From: Gnetum montanum
Taxonomy: Eukaryota; Streptophyta; Gnetopsida; Gnetales; Gnetaceae
Reading direction: 5' to 3'
Length of the DNA stretch: 64,000 nt
Assembly (NCBI GenBank): GCA_015680685.1
Contig: MNCI01003865.1
Span: 102,690 to 166,689 of the forward strand
Shown here: positions 24,806-36,293 of the stretch, in pieces
Layout: every line of letters starts with the position of its first letter
How positions within the stretch are numbered: the stretch's first letter is position 1
Program-made: the position numbers and the translations under genes
The notes under the pieces: generated by a model
Seen by the model: only the letters and a program-made list of their open reading frames with translations
Database searches by the model: none
What the model was told of the DNA's origin: nothing

Positions 24806-27800
24806 TGTTGGCGACCGTTTGGGACGCGACCGCCAACGAGTGTCCTCAAATAGGATTTAGGTGTCTGCTGGTCTCTGGCAACACCAAGGCCCAGATACCT
24901 ACAAATAAACTTAGTAGTTAATGTGAGTATGTGTGTGTGCTGTTGCGGTGTGCGGTTGTGAGAAATGTAACGATTGCGTTGCGTGTAAACTACAAATGAC
25001 TTACTTTAAAGAGATTCAGCCAACTTTGCCAAGTACTGTGAGTTCTTGAAAATTTCCTATTTTGTTCAACTGCCTAGTCTACGCGGTCCTTATAATACCT
25101 ACTTGTAACAAATAAAATTTTGCAAAAACATTTGAGCACAACTTCGCAATCTACTCCTAATTTTCCCCAGAGAAAGAGATAGTTCCATAAGAAAACTAGA
25201 AATAGAGCAAGATTCAATGGAAATAAGTAGAAAAGAAAAGAAAGCAGATTTGTGTAGACCTCAAATATTTAAACAAGGTAAAATGACACGAGTAAACACT
25301 TCGCAATAAAGCTATCCCAAATTCAATATCTATGAATTGTTCAAACTTCCAAGGCTCAAACAAGAAATATCTTCAAGACAATCCTATTATGCAACCAAAA
25401 ATTGCTGCGTAAACTACCACGTACGAGACTCCATTTTGACTAGATAATAGATGTCAACGATTGCATTCAAAAAGAACCTTTAAAAGACTTGACAATTTCT
25501 GATTGAAATACCACAGGAATTCACTCTAAAGATAACAAGAAGCTATTCTGGTCCCATCAAAATACCAAAGATTTTCTGAACCCTCTTGACTACTAAATTG
25601 TTCAATGGCGTGACTACAAACAGAGGCTCTCTTACAAAAATCCCAATAGCAGTTCCCATATGTTGCACAATAACAAAATTTACTACTAAAATGCTCTTAA
25701 GGCTTTTAAACACAAGTGCTTCTATGGAAAAATTTTAATAGAAATTTCTATCAGGCAACAAGAACAATAAGAGCAATCTAAAAATCCCAAAATTACTTGC
25801 CAAGGATGATACTATCTAAACCACTAGCTAAACAATTTAAACAAAACAAAAAATAAAATACATAACTCACAGGACCATGACAAAGATGCTGAAATCTTTA
25901 CTCTAGCAAGCCATATTGCAAGCAATCGTCTTTACAAATCTTCCAAGATCTCAAGTGTGATGTGTGAGACCCCTAGTGTGATGATAATCCTTCCTCCTTG
26001 ACCCATGAAGCCTTTTTATAGGGTTGAAAGGTAGGTAGGGAAGTTACAAAATATCTTGGATGGTTTAACCACCATAGAGATAAAAAAGCTACAATGGACA
26101 AGTGTCCTATTCCATGGCCAAGTGTCTTCATGTAATTTCCAAGTGTATTCATTCAGTTGTCAAGTGGTCACCATGGAGATAAACAAGTTGTAGGTGACAA
26201 GTGTCCTTGGTGGTTGAGAAGTAGCCCATTTAGTTGACAAGTGGCCATTTTGGAGACAAAAAGGTTGTAGTTGACAAGTGGCCTTGGTGATGGTTATAAC
26301 CACCATTTCAATTGACAAGTGTTCAATTTACATAGGACTTTGAACAATTGTTGCACAAATTCCCTTTTTAAATCAATATTATATTTTATTGTTATTTATA
26401 TCATAGTAGTAGAGATAATAACCATGGATTTGATGCATGGGTTGATATATAAATATATGTATGCATATACAACCGAATGCATAAGTGGAGTTGTACTCTC
26501 ACATTTTAATTTGTGGCATCCCGAATGTAATCCCAATTTTATATCAGGGCCGATTCCATCTTCATCTTCTCTGCACTTTATGGAATGCCTATAATGCGGA
26601 TTCAAGATCTTGGCAACTTGCATACGTAGATACGAACAAAGTAGCAACGAAAGTATGGCTTTGAAATCCATGTTTCCACACATGGGAATGAATGCGTTTC
26701 CCAGTTCCAAGGAGGAAACCTTTGAGACCATCTTTCTCCCAGGTAGCAAGAATACCAGCACCAACATTATCAAAAATTCCTGCCTGCAGTCTCTGCTTCA
26801 AAACTTCACAAAAAATCCTCATGGCCATCTGTTTTCATGATCACCGCCACTGCGCGTTCCAGTTGGTGTACATGGACAACGCCATGTCAGTGCTGTTGCC
26901 ATTGCTCTGCTGCCGCTGCTCTGCATCTTCACTCACGCGCAGTCCTCCTTCTCTAGTTTTGGCATCTGCACAAGCACTGGCACTGGTTCTCTCGACGCGT
27001 CAGCCTACGCTAAAATCGGTGTATAGGTAGGCGTGGAATTTGATGACCTCACTGGCCGCGTCTGTTCAAAAAAAGGATTCCGCCAGAAACGCGTTACACT
27101 TGTTGTTCACACCGCCATGGAACCGTAGTCGGAGTAGCCCAAATCCAGAACAGAAACTCTACCAAATTTTGTGTCGTTGCAGGCAGCAAGTTTCGTAGTA
27201 TCGCCGTTGCCGCCAGTGCTCGGCTTGGTTATCGCTAGTGGTGCCACATTTTGTTGTTAAAAAAAATACTAGTAAAGCAGTCTGTAATGTGAAAAACTAT
27301 ACTAAAACCCTAAACCTGGGAGGAGCAAATTCGTACAGCTTACCACACGATGAGAAAATGAAAAGGTCAACCTCGGCATCACACAAAATGGAGAGTTCAT
27401 ATGCCTTTTTCAGTAGTCCGTTTTATGGCCAAAAAAAAATTTCCATAGACGCTTGATGGCCATTGTTTCCCCGCGTGGCTATAACAAGTTGACGTTATTA
27501 GGTAGCCATGGAATGTGGGCGTGAATGAGTTGTGTGGTCTCTTTTCTTGTTGTTGTTGTAGCAGTGGCAACATCTACATGGTGGATGAAATTAAGTCTCG
27601 TGATGTTGCTACTGCAACCTTGTTGATCCTTGCATTTCCCTTGTTGCTATTTTCTTCTTCTTCTTCATGTTAATGTAGTAGAACTGCTGCATCTTGTTCT
27701 CAAATAATAACCCTGGTTCAGAATCTGATTGTGCCCCCAAAATAATTCAATAGCTACAGCATGCAAAATGGATGATGCTGATAATGTTGATACCACCATC

Positions 27801-27999
27801 AAATTGCTATCCATGAAAAGGAGCAATTGCTAGTCATGCCTTTGCAAAAAAAAACAAAGGCAGATGTAGGCTCAGGGTCAGACTCAGGCTCTATGTTTGT
27901 GGATAGGTATGGATGTGGGTGAAAAAAAATCGAACCCATGAGTTTTAGTTTTCAAATCAAGAGTCTCACTATTCCATGGAATGGCCAAATGTGCCAACA
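24806..27999 (-). mobile_element. Element F: 3.2 kb LTR-type insertion, probably a long solo LTR, carrying a host-gene fragment
   Basis: Ends are TGTTGG and CCAACA, a perfect 6-bp terminal inverted repeat with TG...CA, flanked by the 5-bp duplication CTTCC. Removing it joins the two halves of gag in element E. A minus-strand TATAAAAA at 26013-26020 would suit an LTR promoter in minus orientation. No internal repeat pair, primer-binding site or pol domain was seen, so a solo LTR is the simplest reading; a terminal-repeat-poor non-autonomous element is the alternative. Part of it (26850-27530) is richer in G and C than its surroundings. Minisatellite-like GACAAGTG words recur at 26090-26320. 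Confidence 0.65.
26697..26828 (-). pseudogene. Captured fragment of a mitochondrial carrier family gene inside element F
   Basis: The minus strand reads RIFCEVLKQRLQAGIFDN then GILATWEKDGLKGFLLGTG. This matches the carrier repeat signature (P-x-[DE]-x-[LIV]-K-x-[RK]-x-[RQ] with the proline lost, then a G-[LF]-K-G-[FL] turn), and I recall the plant S-adenosylmethionine-carrier-like subgroup as closest. About 44 residues remain. Frame and similarity stop on both sides near what could be exon borders, so it appears to be one exon captured from genomic DNA. It has no start or transport pathway left and cannot be functional. Confidence 0.55.
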
Positions 28000-28004
28000 C
28001 TTCC
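28000..28004. repeat. Target-site duplication of element F, right copy (CTTCC)
   Basis: Matches 24801-24805. Confidence 0.8.
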
Positions 28005-28420
28005 CATGTTAGTTTTCTGAACTAAGCTTATCACTTTGTTCATTCATCTCAATTAGTCGAGATAGTATATGTGCATAGGAGTCATTGAGTCATATTTTGT
28101 CATAGGAGGATGGTACGTACTCCTTCCCATTTTGATAAATTAGTTTATATTCACATTTAGCCTCTACCTCCATTCATGGAATGAGGTGGGTAGATTGGAT
28201 TTTGGCATAAATGAAGTTATAGTGATCTTCATTTGTGGTTGCAAATTTCAAGCTTTGCCCCCTTATTCTAAGATATTGCCAAAGCTTAGCCATGGTAGGA
28301 TCTTTTAGGTCATAGACCATTACAACATCTTAGTTAGATGCCATATCAGCCAAGTTGAAGGGCAAGATAGTTGACTGGTTGAAAAACATAACTATTGATT
28401 TAAAATTTGGCTTAATAAAA
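28005..28420 (-). pseudogene. Element E gag, N-terminal part
   Basis: The minus strand reads LWQYLRIRGQSLKFATTNED then HYNFIYAKIQ, MEVEAKCEYKLIYQNGKEYV and SYAHILSRLIEMNEQ. These align with element C gag (LHRSLRLQGKEPIFTLITLE, EYNFICVEI, AEVEAKQNFEVVHQGGHDF and HQHELITQLVMAKGQ). The frame is broken by TAG codons. The start is expected near 28390-28420. Confidence 0.65.
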
Positions 28421-28734
28421 TGTATAATTAATTAATTAAATTAAAATTCTATCAAGTGGAATTTCTCAAGATGAAAAAGGGATATGTCTACAAAATGTTG
28501 TGAACTATAACTACAAAATGCAATGCAGGTTGCAGTGACAGGGGGTACATCCAACACTCGAGAAGATATAATGGTTTTATGTTTAAAATACTAATTATGT
28601 TGGACTTGCTAATAATGTCTATACTAGAGGAGGAAAGGGGGTAAGATGTTAACAACCACCTCTCCCACTTGCCTTGCATTGGGGTCCTCCTTTTGGTAGG
28701 AATATTCTCTATTTCTAAAAATGTAAGTGAAAAA

Positions 28735-29245
28735 TGTTATCTTTTCCAAGGTTATGTTGATGGGTGGAGAAGGATCAATATTGTCCTTGCTAGAAAATTT
28801 CGTAGGAGGAGGTTTGAGTGATTGTGATAGAACACACAAAGGTAGTGTTGGTTGGCAACCATTTTATTCTTGAAAAGTCCATCAACTACTATAAAAATTT
28901 TTCTATAATCAAAATCACCTACAACCTCAATTCTAGGTTTTGATGGTAGGGAGATGGATTGCAACATTGGTTTTCTTTATGGGTTTCTTGGTAATAAATT
29001 TTAAATGACATTTATTGCTGGAGAAAGACCAATGCTAGATTTCTTGGAAAATTTCACAATAGGGGAGGTTTGGATGGTTGTAGTAGAGCACTATTGGCCT
29101 TTGGAACACAAAAATGTAGTTTTAACTGACAAACACTATGCAAAGTTTACAAAAAAGCTTAAATCACCTTCAACCTTAACATTGGGTTTTAGTGGCAAGG
29201 AGATGGATGACATTATTGATTTCTCTTACAAGAAAACATTTTATT
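28735..29245. repeat. Direct duplication of about 254 bp in the leader of element E
   Basis: Two copies, about 28735-28990 and 28990-29245, share words such as AAAATTTC...GGAGGTTTG (28794 and 29048), AATCACCT.CAACCT and TTTTGATGG/TTTTAGTGG followed by GGAGATGGAT. The second copy has an open plus-strand frame of 80 codons at 29005-29247, which I take to be chance. The leader of element C (37751-37994) is far shorter and lacks this. Confidence 0.55.
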
Positions 29246-29340
29246 AAATTTTAAAGATATTGAATGTAAATTTAATGTTTTCAACTTGCAAAGAATGTTA
29301 TTGACATGAAAAAATGGGATTGGACATAGAACTTGGATGG

Positions 29341-29361
29341 AGGTCCTTCTTCTAGCACCAA
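29341..29361 (-). promoter_or_regulatory. Element E primer-binding site
   Basis: The minus strand reads TGGTGCTAGAAGAAGGACC just inside the 5' LTR, matching TGGCGCTAGAAGGAGGGCC of element C (37757-37775) except for transitions. The complementary tRNA was not identified. Confidence 0.6.
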
Positions 29362-29364
29362 AAC

Positions 29365-30853
29365 ATTATTGTGCTTGAAAAATACAGTTGCTAGAAAACA
29401 AAGAATCCCAGGTGCAGAATAGTTTTAACCTTGGATCCCAAGGACCTTCGAGAAAGAGTATCCAATGCATCCTAGATAGTCTAACTAATCATCCAAGGAC
29501 TTGAGAAATGTAAATACAAATTAAAAGAATCTAAAATATTATAGATTTATCATAGGAAATAAAAGCACTAAATAAAATTGTAACAAGTTTGCACAACAAA
29601 TGAACTGGAAATTTTATTATAATGAAAATATTGTAAATAATAAAAAGTTTATAATGTGTACAGATGATGTCTGGATGCATAAGTAGTTTTCTTTGGTAGA
29701 TTTTGAAGCTTGTTGAAGCTATTAGTCTTTCACACCATAGTCAACTCCATGATATAGGTACTTTCCAACTGGCAAAATTGAAACGCCTTGCAAGTTTCTT
29801 TCACAGATCTACAATGTTGGTCATAGTTGGGGGGGGGGGGGGGGGGGGNTAAAGACTTTTATCATAAAAGGGGTACCACACTGGTAGTCTTCATGCTTAG
29901 GTAGCACAACATTGCTCCAAAACATCTCATAAAAGCCTCAAGGTTACAAATTTTTTGAATGGCCAAATATTTCATGCTTAAGAATTACCAAAAGCTTTGT
30001 GTTTGCTCTCAATTCAAAAGCCTAGGAATTACAAACTGGTGAAACTTAAGAAGTAAAAAACCAAAGAACCTCTTCTAGGTATTTGAAATTAGCTTATATA
30101 GTTTATATGACTACTTAAGTTTTGATGTAAATATATACCATGATTACTGATAGATTGGTGTCACATGCAATTGTGGTAGGTATTTGATTCTAGTGTAGTT
30201 TCCATTTTTGATAAAATTTGATATCCCTAAGGCACCAAAACTATGCATCAAAAATTCTTGATGTATAGAGTTGTAGGAGAAACACTCAAATTTATTGAAA
30301 ATGAAAAATCTAATTACTCCAATGCCAGCCTTGATGTGGCAATAGTAGCTTCATGGTGACTACACTGAACATAGTTAGGACAATTAAAGTCAAACCCCCA
30401 ACATTGGGCATAGGTGCTTACATAGTAAAGGTCATACTCCCTACAAAACCCATGAAAAAAGCTAATTTTGGCAATCCAAAATGCATGTTTGGCCTTCCCA
30501 AGCCCAAATATAGACATGGTAGAACTTTTCCACATGGGCAGTGAGACTACAACTTATGAGGCATTTTTCAACCCCAAAAGTTAAAGCATGTGAAGTTGCA
30601 TCTCATGGATTATATTCTTCACATTTTACAATGAAATTCTACCCTCAAGTTTCATGGGGTGAAAGTTATAAGACTAAAAAGGTTGCAACATGCATATTCT
30701 TGGTGGTGTTTTAGTTCCAAAATATAAATTTAGAAGCATAAGCAAATAGTTGTTCATCTTTAAAAGTCTATTATAATATTCTAAAATTATGTTTTACTTC
30801 ATCCTTAGTATAAATTAAAATATATTCAATGTAGATAATAATAATTTGGTTCA
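29365..30853 (-). repeat. Element E 5' LTR
   Basis: Aligns with LTR 30860-32310 at a constant offset of about 1.49 kb (for example ATAGTTTTAACC near 29419 and 30910) and with the reverse complement of the element C LTR (GTTTTAACC then CTAATC). Its left boundary is set by the primer-binding site and its right boundary by the CA at 30852-30853; both are approximate. A run of 20 G next to an N lies at 29829-29849. Confidence 0.65.
29829..29849. other. Run of 20 G followed by an undetermined base, likely assembly artefact
   Basis: A homopolymer of 20 G ends in N, inside the otherwise AT-rich LTR of element E. The related LTR at 30860-32310 has nothing similar at the aligned place. Probably a sequencing or gap-filling artefact. 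Confidence 0.6.
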
Positions 30854-30859
30854 AGGATG

Positions 30860-32310
30860 TGTAACACCTAAAAACTTTAGTGCTAGAACCTTTAAAATTT
30901 TAGAGCGAAATAGTTTTAACCCTAGATCCAACAGGCCTCAAAAACAATCAAAGTATCATAGATGGCCTTTTTGATCACCTAGAGACTTAAAGATTTGTTA
31001 TAGAAATGAAAAAAAAAATTGTAAGCATATGAAATGGTGTTTTAAATGCTAGATCTAAGTGCAAAGAAACATAAATTAAAAGTAGTAAAACAATAGAAAC
31101 TATAAAATTATATTAAAATGATTAGGAGTTCATCAAATAAAATTTTTGAAAATACAAGTTACGAGCTTAAAATTCCCAAGAGCTCTAAGAAACTACTAGA
31201 AGTTTGATGCAGATAGTAGGATATGTTCTACAATAAGATCTACATTTGAATAACTTGTATGATATACACCTTGGACTTTGTTGATTACCAATTTCTCTAC
31301 AACTTTGATTTGTATTGGGAAAGAATGGTTGTTGATCTTTGAAAGTATACACTACTTTGAAAGTCTCAAGTTCATTTGAATGCCATTTTATCCATAAGTC
31401 TTTAATAGTTTGTGATCTTTAATTTAAATAGGCCATCGGTATCTTGATTTGTTGCTGCTGAATTTAGCATGATTGCTGGTAGATTTTTGGAAAATTCTAT
31501 TGCACTTGGGGCATCTACATGTAGCGTATGAGAAAATTTATCTACTTGTGACATTCAATATGATATTTCCACATGTTGCCTAGAGTGTGGGACTAGAATT
31601 CCTATGGTATAAGATAAAAATCAAAATATCATATGCTAGTCCCATATATTTTCTAGTGTATGGGGTCAAGATGCCTAACACATGAAGTGAGAATATAGAT
31701 TCTTATAGCCTATAAAGCACCTCTTAACCTTCATAAGCTAGAATATAAGGCATCTATAGCAGGTGGGCTACACATCTTAATTTTTTATAGTGAAAACTAC
31801 CTTAAATTCTATAATACAAAGCCAAAATGTAAACTTTTTGGGGAAATAAGGAAATTGTATCTACCTTAGTATTTCCAAAAAATTATAATAAAGGTTTTTG
31901 CTATGAGCTTCACATATTGCATTATGAATTTTCTTTGTGGCATTTCATTTGTTTTTATTTGTTGATTTTTTAATGATTATCTCAAGAGACATTAATAAAT
32001 AATGTGAAACACCACCATAGGTTCATCACCAATGCTTCTTCTCCACACTTGATTTTGTAGATGTCAAACCATGCCTAGAAGTGTTTGCAATGATGAGATA
32101 AGGTCATGATGGAATGTACTATATTTGGTTATCAAAAAATGGTTATCTAGGTTAACAAAGAATTAGAAATGGCAACATCATGATCATGGTATGGTAGTGA
32201 CAATCTTGTTGATCAATGTAGCCTTCACGCTTTATGCTTTAAAGTATTGGTTACTTGGTACTATGTTAGAGGAACCATCGCTTCACTCCTAGGATTATTT
32301 GGTTATTACA
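30860..32310 (-). repeat. Element D 3' LTR
   Basis: Opens TGTAACACCTAAAAAC, as does the reverse complement of the C LTR (TGTAACGACGAAAAAC). It ends at GGTTATTACA. Directly after that, CCTTCCTCTATTTGTTTGG corresponds to the reverse complement of the polypurine tract of C (GGCCCCTCTTTGTTGATGG). At 1451 bp its length agrees with the LTRs of C (1457 and 1424). Confidence 0.7.
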
Positions 32311-33057
32311 TTCCTTCCTCTATTTGTTTGGAGTCATTGATTTGACTTTTTTAGGCTTCATTAGCCTCTTAACTTTCTTGGTAATTTGCTTCCCTATTTT
32401 CTTTTTCTTTTTTTAGAGGGTAAAATCTTCATTGGGTTTCATTACCAAGGATAAATTTTATTGTAATTTCTTATTGAATGAGATGTGTTACATCAAATGA
32501 ACTTGATGGTAGAGTATGTTAAAGGAGATTTCACATGGCCATAGTGCATGAACATTGAACATAGGTCTTGTTGTTATTAGGGTAAGAAAGGCTATAATTT
32601 GGTTAAGGGATTATGACTTAAGAGGGGTAATGGAGGTGATGTGAGGCAAGCACTCTTGGCATAGCTAGACATGATGATGAAATCCAACACATCAAGATTT
32701 CTTGATAACTTACTACCACAATGAGTCACACCTTTGCGATGACTTTAGGCTTCATCTTGCAAGCACGACTCCAAGAGTACAAGAGGATAGATCAAAATAT
32801 TCACACACTTACAAAAATTTTCATATGGCTACATACCAAATATAGTCCATCATAGGCTATAATAGGTACAACATGAGAATGTCTTTTTTTATATAGACTT
32901 ATACAAAGTTTTCAGTTCTTCTATCATGCCAAAAATAAAGAATGAGAGGTTACATAGGGTCACATGTTATAGGCTAAAACATTTATTGGTGTTGATCATC
33001 CATTAATACTTGTAAACAAAGATAAAAAAGGACAATAGGAAAACATGTTAGCATTAG
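32311..33057. other. Element D 3' untranslated region
   Basis: Between the integrase end and the polypurine tract. No gene or array of the kind found at 53845-54500 in C was seen. Confidence 0.45.
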
Positions 33058-33487
33058 ATATAATAAGGTTTGAGATAGGATTGTTGGCCAATTCATTTTC
33101 ATCCATGTCTACCAAGATGAATGCCCCATTGTCATAGGCTTTAGTAACCAAGAAAAGCCCATTCCAATTGACCGAGAACTTGTCTACATGTTCATGAATG
33201 TCCTTAAGGATAAGGTATCATACCTTAACTTTTTTTTTGTTCAAATCATGATGATGTTGTTATCTCTGCATCTCTTGATATCACTTGATGTGATCCAAAG
33301 TCTATATTCACTACTCCTCCACTAACTTGAGATTAATGACACATAGCTCCTTGTTTTGTTCATCATTGATGAAATGAGATAGAGCTATTCTTAATGATGA
33401 AACCTGCAAATAAATAGGAAAAATAGCTTCAGATCCATAAATAAGACTATATAGGGTCACACCACTTTCAATTCAAAAGGTTTTTCA
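33058..33487 (-). pseudogene. Element D integrase, C-terminal half
   Basis: The minus strand reads VTLYSLIYGSEAIFPIYLQV then SSLRIALSHFINDEQNKE, DKFSVNWNGLFLV and AYDNGAFILVDMDENELANN. Element C has STPYRLVYGPEVVLPLELQI then SSLRMVLSTVINEAQHTE, SKFSANWEGPFLVV and YNNGAFKLADDNDNELSN. The frame is broken by stops. The missing upstream part lies at 63634-64000. Confidence 0.7.
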
Positions 33488-33560
33488 TGAGTCATGCTTT
33501 TGTAGGGCTCTAATATTGCATTGCAACTGGTGTCTCCCTATATAGTCTTATTTATGGATC
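33432..33560. repeat. Perfect 25-bp inverted repeat across the left end of element B
   Basis: GATCCATAAATAAGACTATA continuing TAGGG at 33432-33456 is the exact reverse complement of 33536-33560. The left arm is in D's integrase and the right arm inside B's 5' LTR, in a segment absent from the other B LTR. An inverted copy of flanking DNA was therefore added to the LTR, probably during repair or template switching. Confidence 0.75.
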
Positions 33561-34405
33561 ATATCAGAGCTGCATCATCGAGTATTTGATATCGGGGCAC
33601 AACCTCCAATGTTTGGGATCTGATATGGCCTCATCCATAATAGCCTATAAATACAACACTTGGATGCATAGTTTGCATAAATAGATTTGGATAGATATTA
33701 GACATAAACATAGAGAAGTTTTGTTAGTTCATTTTTAGTGCATGCTTGTAGTGTGATGTTAAGTGATTGTATAACATCCTTATTTAAGTGTGATGTACTT
33801 GGACACATCACATGTTTAGCAATAAAGATCAAGATTACTTCCATCATTGCAGCATCCACTTAGCTTTATTATTGTTTTTAATTACTTAAATGCTTACTAT
33901 TTTCCTTAGTTAATGTTTATCATTTATTGCTCTTTATTATTTCTATTGTTAAGTGAAATGAGTACGACTATTCATAAGCACTTAAGTGTAATTAATTGGT
34001 AACCCAATAGTGTTATCATTTAGTATTCCCAATAATGGTACAATTGGTAATCCCAGTGGTAGTTTCATGAAGTCCAAGCATGTACGGAAGGTTAGGAATG
34101 GATACTCATTGCACATAGGCTAGTTTAGACTTTACTTTTCATTATTAATGAGTTAAATAATTGATTTCCTTATTATCGTTAGGAGTAGCCCATTGCCAAG
34201 AAAACATCAATTATCATATGCCTCACTTTGGAATAAACCATATGTGATAAAGCTACCACTAGTCCAAGTGAAAAGATAGTGAACTGCAATCAAGGCATAA
34301 TTATCTAGATATCACAACCAATCCCATCCATGGAATTTGACTAGATCATGTGTGAATGCTTGTGATTCATATGGTTGGGCATAAGGGGTACCTCATCATT
34401 CATCA
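33488..34405 (+). repeat. Element B 5' LTR
   Basis: Aligns with 62765-63628: shared GCCTATAAATACAA, GAGAAGTTTTGTTAGTT, GCAGCATCCACTTAGC and TTTATTATTGTTTTTAATTA. The TATA box is at 33647-33654. It carries an extra segment near 33512-33585 that includes an inverted copy of flanking DNA. Confidence 0.8.
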
Positions 34406-34406
34406 T

Positions 34407-34425
34407 TGGCACCATTGTAGAGGAT
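34407..34425 (+). promoter_or_regulatory. Element B primer-binding site, Athila-type
   Basis: TGGCACCATTGTAGAGGA begins two bases after the LTR end. It matches the Athila-type TGGCGCCGTTGCCGGGGA except at five positions, four of them transitions. Confidence 0.6.
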
Positions 34426-34779
34426 GCTACAGTTATCTAGATTAGTTATATTATACACAATCACTGTAAACACATTAATGATTTATCTATCAGGAAATAT
34501 TAAGTCATACACATCATAAACTAATAACAATGTCTCTTCACATGGAAGTGATAATGCATTGTATGAAGAGAACATTGATTGGAGAACTAATGAGATATAT
34601 ATTAAATAAAATTGGAGTGACCAACCTCATGCAGGGATTTCATATGTTGATGAGCACCCTAACTACCCTCAAGGACTACATTCCCCTATGGTAAATAATC
34701 CTAGAGAAGATGAAGTAAGTCCTAGAACTAGGGAGGCCTCAAGGCCTAGGACCTTCTTGAAACCAAGAAAATATAAATC

Positions 34780-36288
34780 ATGAGACCATGCAGAATGCTA
34801 TAGAAACCATGGTGACTCTCCTAGTTCCTCATCTTCCTCTTCCTCTTCCTCTTCAGTGTCTAGTTCTAACAAGGATGAACATAGGTATAGAGATTGAGCT
34901 CCACTATGGGGTCAAGATAAAGATAGAAATTGATCCTAAGGGAAAAATAAAATACATTAAAATGAGCATGGACATGATCATCACAATCAAATAAATAGAA
35001 ATGTAGATTATCACCATGACATGTTTGGTATAGATGAATCCTTATTGGCCACTAAGAGCATGACATAGATCATAGAGGCAATTAAAATACCCCACATGCA
35101 TTGTAAGGAAAATTACATCAAAAGGATTGACATGAATAACATTCCTCAATTTATAGGAGGCTATAATTTTGATCCAAAACATCATTTACAAGCCTTACAT
35201 GATGCTTACTTCTTAAAAAACATTAAAAGTGGATGGCAAAGGCTTAAGCTCTTTCCTAGGATACTATTAGACAAAGCCAAAGTGTGGTATAGATTGTTGA
35301 AACTAAATTTAATCCATCGGTGGTCCATAATGCTATAAATCGTCAATGAGAAATACCAAACCTATGTGAGGGTGTCCATCCTAAGAAAATGAATCCAAGG
35401 ATGGAAACAAGAACAACATGAACCCTTTGATATGACCCTAGATAGATACAATTCTCTATTGTATAGATGTCAAGGCCATGGTTTCTCTAAGGAAGAGCAA
35501 CTTTTCCACATCATAGATGGACTTCATAGTCAAATGAGAGAGACACTTGGGATGTATGGTCAAGGTCAATTATATGAATTAAAATTCCATTAGATACAAA
35601 GGCTAATTGAGTAGGTAGTGAAAGAAGAAACAGAGTTATGTAAACAAGAAAATGTAGAGGAAAATAACTAGAATCCAACTCTTTAAAAGAAGAGGGTTCA
35701 TCTCTATGATAAGGAAAAAGAGGTAGCTCTTGATGAGGTGATTTTTCAACAAACCTTGCTAATAAAAAAGTGTAGCAATGAGCTTGAAGCAAGGCTAGAT
35801 AAGATGTGGAAGTTTATGAATGAAAAATTTACAACTTACATAAAAATCGTAGAGGAGAAAGTAACACAAAAAGAATTAAGTGATCAAAAAAAGAAGAGGA
35901 AAAAGAACCAAGAAATTGGTAGGAATACTTATCTACAAAAAAGGAAAATGGCTATAGAAGAATAGGATATAGACTCAACCACTAAAGAAGATGATGGATG
36001 TGACATCTTCCTATATGATCATCTAAAGGAATATTTTCCAATCATGTTACATCTACATGACTATTGGGCTTTTGCATTGAATCCCAAGTTTGTACAAAAG
36101 CAAATGCCTAGGAAATTATCTTTCTCATAAGGTAATTATAGATAGTCCAACAACCAATGGTACTATCCTAGTAGGGCTTCTTACCAGCCTCAATACTATC
36201 ATCAACTATAGTGGCAAAACCCATAGTCATGGGGGAGGCCACCATCAAACCACCACTATCCTTATTGTCATCTAGACCCATTCAAGTA
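34780..36288 (+). pseudogene. Element B gag, part before the insertion of C
   Basis: A single frame (with stops) runs from a serine-rich N-terminus through IPQFIGGYNFDPKHHLQALH (about 35135), a capsid-like region with EPFDMTLDRYNSLLYRCQGH (about 35420), and a lysine-rich helix with MNEKFTTYIKIVEEKV, to FALNPKFVQKQMPRKL (about 36100). The last two align with element A gag. The frame ends at the insertion of C at 36289-36293. Confidence 0.6.
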
Positions 36289-36293
36289 CTACA
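36289..36293. repeat. Target-site duplication of element C, left copy (CTACA)
   Basis: CTACA directly before TGAAACACC, repeated at 57069-57073 directly after CGTTACA. Confidence 0.9.

Larger units (their letters stand above)
1..30853 (-). mobile_element. Element E: old Tat-like Ty3/gypsy retrotransposon, minus strand, truncated by the window's left edge
   Basis: Read on the minus strand the order is 5' LTR (29365-30853), primer-binding site, gag N-terminal part (28420-28005), gag C-terminal part and protease (24800-21880), a GGCCAT-type tandem repeat (21195-21360), then a gene on the opposite (plus) strand at about 20810-2425. Each part aligns by eye with the same part of element C, in the same order. 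Pol and the 3' LTR would lie beyond position 1. The element is interrupted by A, G and F, whose target duplications close it again. Stops and small gaps are frequent, so it is a dead copy, clearly older than C. Confidence 0.75.

Noticed and set aside
26850-27530. GC-richer stretch in F as an intact host gene
   Set aside because: Open frames are short and overlapping, and only the carrier fragment at 26697-26828 resembles a known protein.
29005-29247. 80-codon plus-strand frame as a gene
   Set aside because: It lies in a duplicated leader segment of element E, the other copy is not open, and no domain was recognised.
33483-33487. Target duplication for element B
   Set aside because: TTTCA on the left does not match ATTGT on the right; a small deletion at the left end may have removed it, so none is claimed.
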